Source: SYIM01 sp964581825
GTDB taxonomy: Bacteria > Pseudomonadota > Gammaproteobacteria > Burkholderiales > Burkholderiaceae_E
Assembly: GCA_964581825.1 (NCBI GenBank)
Contig: CAZORB010000101.1
Coordinates: 1 to 16,390, forward strand
Direction: 5' to 3'
DNA length: 16,390 nucleotides
The position numbers were made by a program, and so were the translations under genes. Shown here one piece after another: positions 15,606 through 16,390 of this stretch; within the stretch, counting starts at the first letter, position 1, and the number at the start of each line of letters is the position of its first letter. The notes below the pieces were generated by a model that saw nothing but the letters and a program-made list of their open reading frames with translations, was not told the origin of the DNA and did not search any database.

Positions 15606-16390
15606 TCAGGGCTTTATCAGGTTGGAGCGAAGGCGCCATTCCGTTTCAGCACGAGCCGCTTCCAGCCTTGCTTGAATCGAATCCAGCTGCACTGCCCGGA
15701 ACGTCCGTCTGGCGTCGAGTAAATCAGTCAGGGAGGTGGCGCCTCGGGTATAGGCCGCTTCCGCTCTGTCCAACACCTGTTGCGAACGTGACAGGATCTC
15801 CCTCTCAAACCCGTCCAGACGCCGCGCGGCTGCATTCCGCCGAAATTGCAGCGCAGACAATTCTGATTCAGCGATCAGTAACGTTTGGCGCAGGGCTTCC
15901 TCCGCTCGATGCAGCCCCGCGATGGCCTGCCGTATCTCCCCCTCAAATCGATAACTAATCTGCCAGGGAAATTGCGCTCGAAGTTGGACTGACGCACGCT
16001 GATCGGGCGGGTAGTTGTTGATGCCTCCGCCCCAGGTGATATCAGGTACCTGTAGAGCACGAGCAAGGTCAAGCGCGGCGCGAGCGGCCTCCAGGCGGGA
16101 GCGAGCCGCCTGCACGTCTGAGCGGTTGTTGAGAAGCTCGTCCAACTCGCGCGCGGGGATCGGGACATCGGTCGGACTCTGCCCCAGTGGCTTGTCCGGA
16201 TTGAACCGGGGGGGAACCGGTAGGGCTGGCCAGCCTGCCTGTGCTTCAACCTGCTCGCTTGCGAGTGCTGCAGCTTGTGCGAGTGACACGGCGGCAAGAT
16301 GGCGAGCCGCCCTGAGCGCCGTGTGATCGCTACGTGTGCGCTCGGTCTCGATAAAGACCCGAGCGGCTTCCTGCTCGGAGATATCGCCTT
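15606..16390 (-). CDS. czcC: outer-membrane efflux channel, TolC/CzcC family (partial, N-terminus beyond window)
   Basis: The frame is open from the stop at 15606-15608 to the right window edge, giving about 260 C-terminal residues. It belongs to the outer-membrane factor family that forms trimeric channels with CzcB/CzcA pumps. The visible edge portion reads GDISEQEAARVFIETER, which matches the helical repeat 'G-x-I-S...E' of these proteins. Later come LLNNRSDVQAARSRLEAARA, FEGEIRQA and RGATSLTDLLDARRTF, all typical of the long alpha-helical barrel repeats. A GTG at 16287-16289 is in frame, but the homologous segment clearly continues upstream, so it is not the start. It is the first visible gene of the efflux operon; any promoter and regulator lie outside the window. 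Confidence 0.87.
   Translation of the reverse strand, partial: GDISEQEAARVFIETERTRSDHTALRAARHLAAVSLAQAAALASEQVEAQAGWPALPVPPRFNPDKPLGQSPTDVPIPARELDELLNNRSDVQAARSRLEAARAALDLARALQVPDITWGGGINNYPPDQRASVQLRAQFPWQISYRFEGEIRQAIAGLHRAEEALRQTLLIAESELSALQFRRNAAARRLDGFEREILSRSQQVLDRAEAAYTRGATSLTDLLDARRTFRAVQLDSIQARLEAARAETEWRLRSNLIKP

Overview
The window comes from a Gram-negative, moderately GC-rich bacterium, most likely a proteobacterium. The evidence is an outer-membrane TolC-type channel, a lipoprotein adaptor, a tripartite RND pump and a TRAP uptake system. The style (bacterial IorAB with a long C-terminal IorB extension, TRAP transporter next to an HpcH/HpaI aldolase) resembles Burkholderiales or related groups, but nothing here fixes the genus. 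The window is almost fully coding. There is no RNA gene, insertion sequence, CRISPR array or regulator gene that I can support, and no gene-free stretch above 300 bases. The largest gap is the 148-bp divergent region 8251-8398.

Left part (1-8250), catabolic enzymes. On the + strand, a possible C-terminal end of an upstream gene (to 77) is followed by a single-cysteine Asp/Glu-racemase-superfamily enzyme (95-850; arylmalonate decarboxylase/maleate isomerase type). Next comes a flavin monooxygenase with a fused SnoaL/NTF2-like domain (939-2711). These converge, with one base between stop codons, on a tight minus-strand operon. Read in its transcription direction, that operon is: HpcH/HpaI aldolase (8250-7474), D-2-hydroxyacid dehydrogenase (7469-6486), iorA (6479-4278) and iorB (4281-2713). 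Gaps inside it are 4 and 6 bases, then an ATGA overlap.

Middle part (8399-11283), uptake. A divergent + strand operon encodes a TRAP transporter: DctP-type binding protein, DctQ small permease and DctM large permease. A strong hairpin lies between dctP and dctQ. The divergent region between the aldolase operon and dctP holds two inverted repeats that could be operators.

Reading the first two parts together (inference): a carboxylate, probably a hydroxy or aromatic acid, is imported by TRAP. It is processed by aldol cleavage and 2-hydroxyacid oxidation, and the resulting 2-oxoacid is converted to an acyl-CoA by the IorAB-type thiamine enzyme. The flavin monooxygenase and the racemase-fold enzyme would act on related intermediates. 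I do not recognise this combination as a described pathway.

Right part (11301-16390), metal efflux. A minus-strand operon, in transcription order czcC-like (cut by the window edge), czcB-like and czcA-like, encodes a heavy-metal RND efflux system. The proton-relay motif of the pump points to divalent cations. It converges on the TRAP operon over a 17-bp gap and looks functionally unrelated to the catabolic genes.
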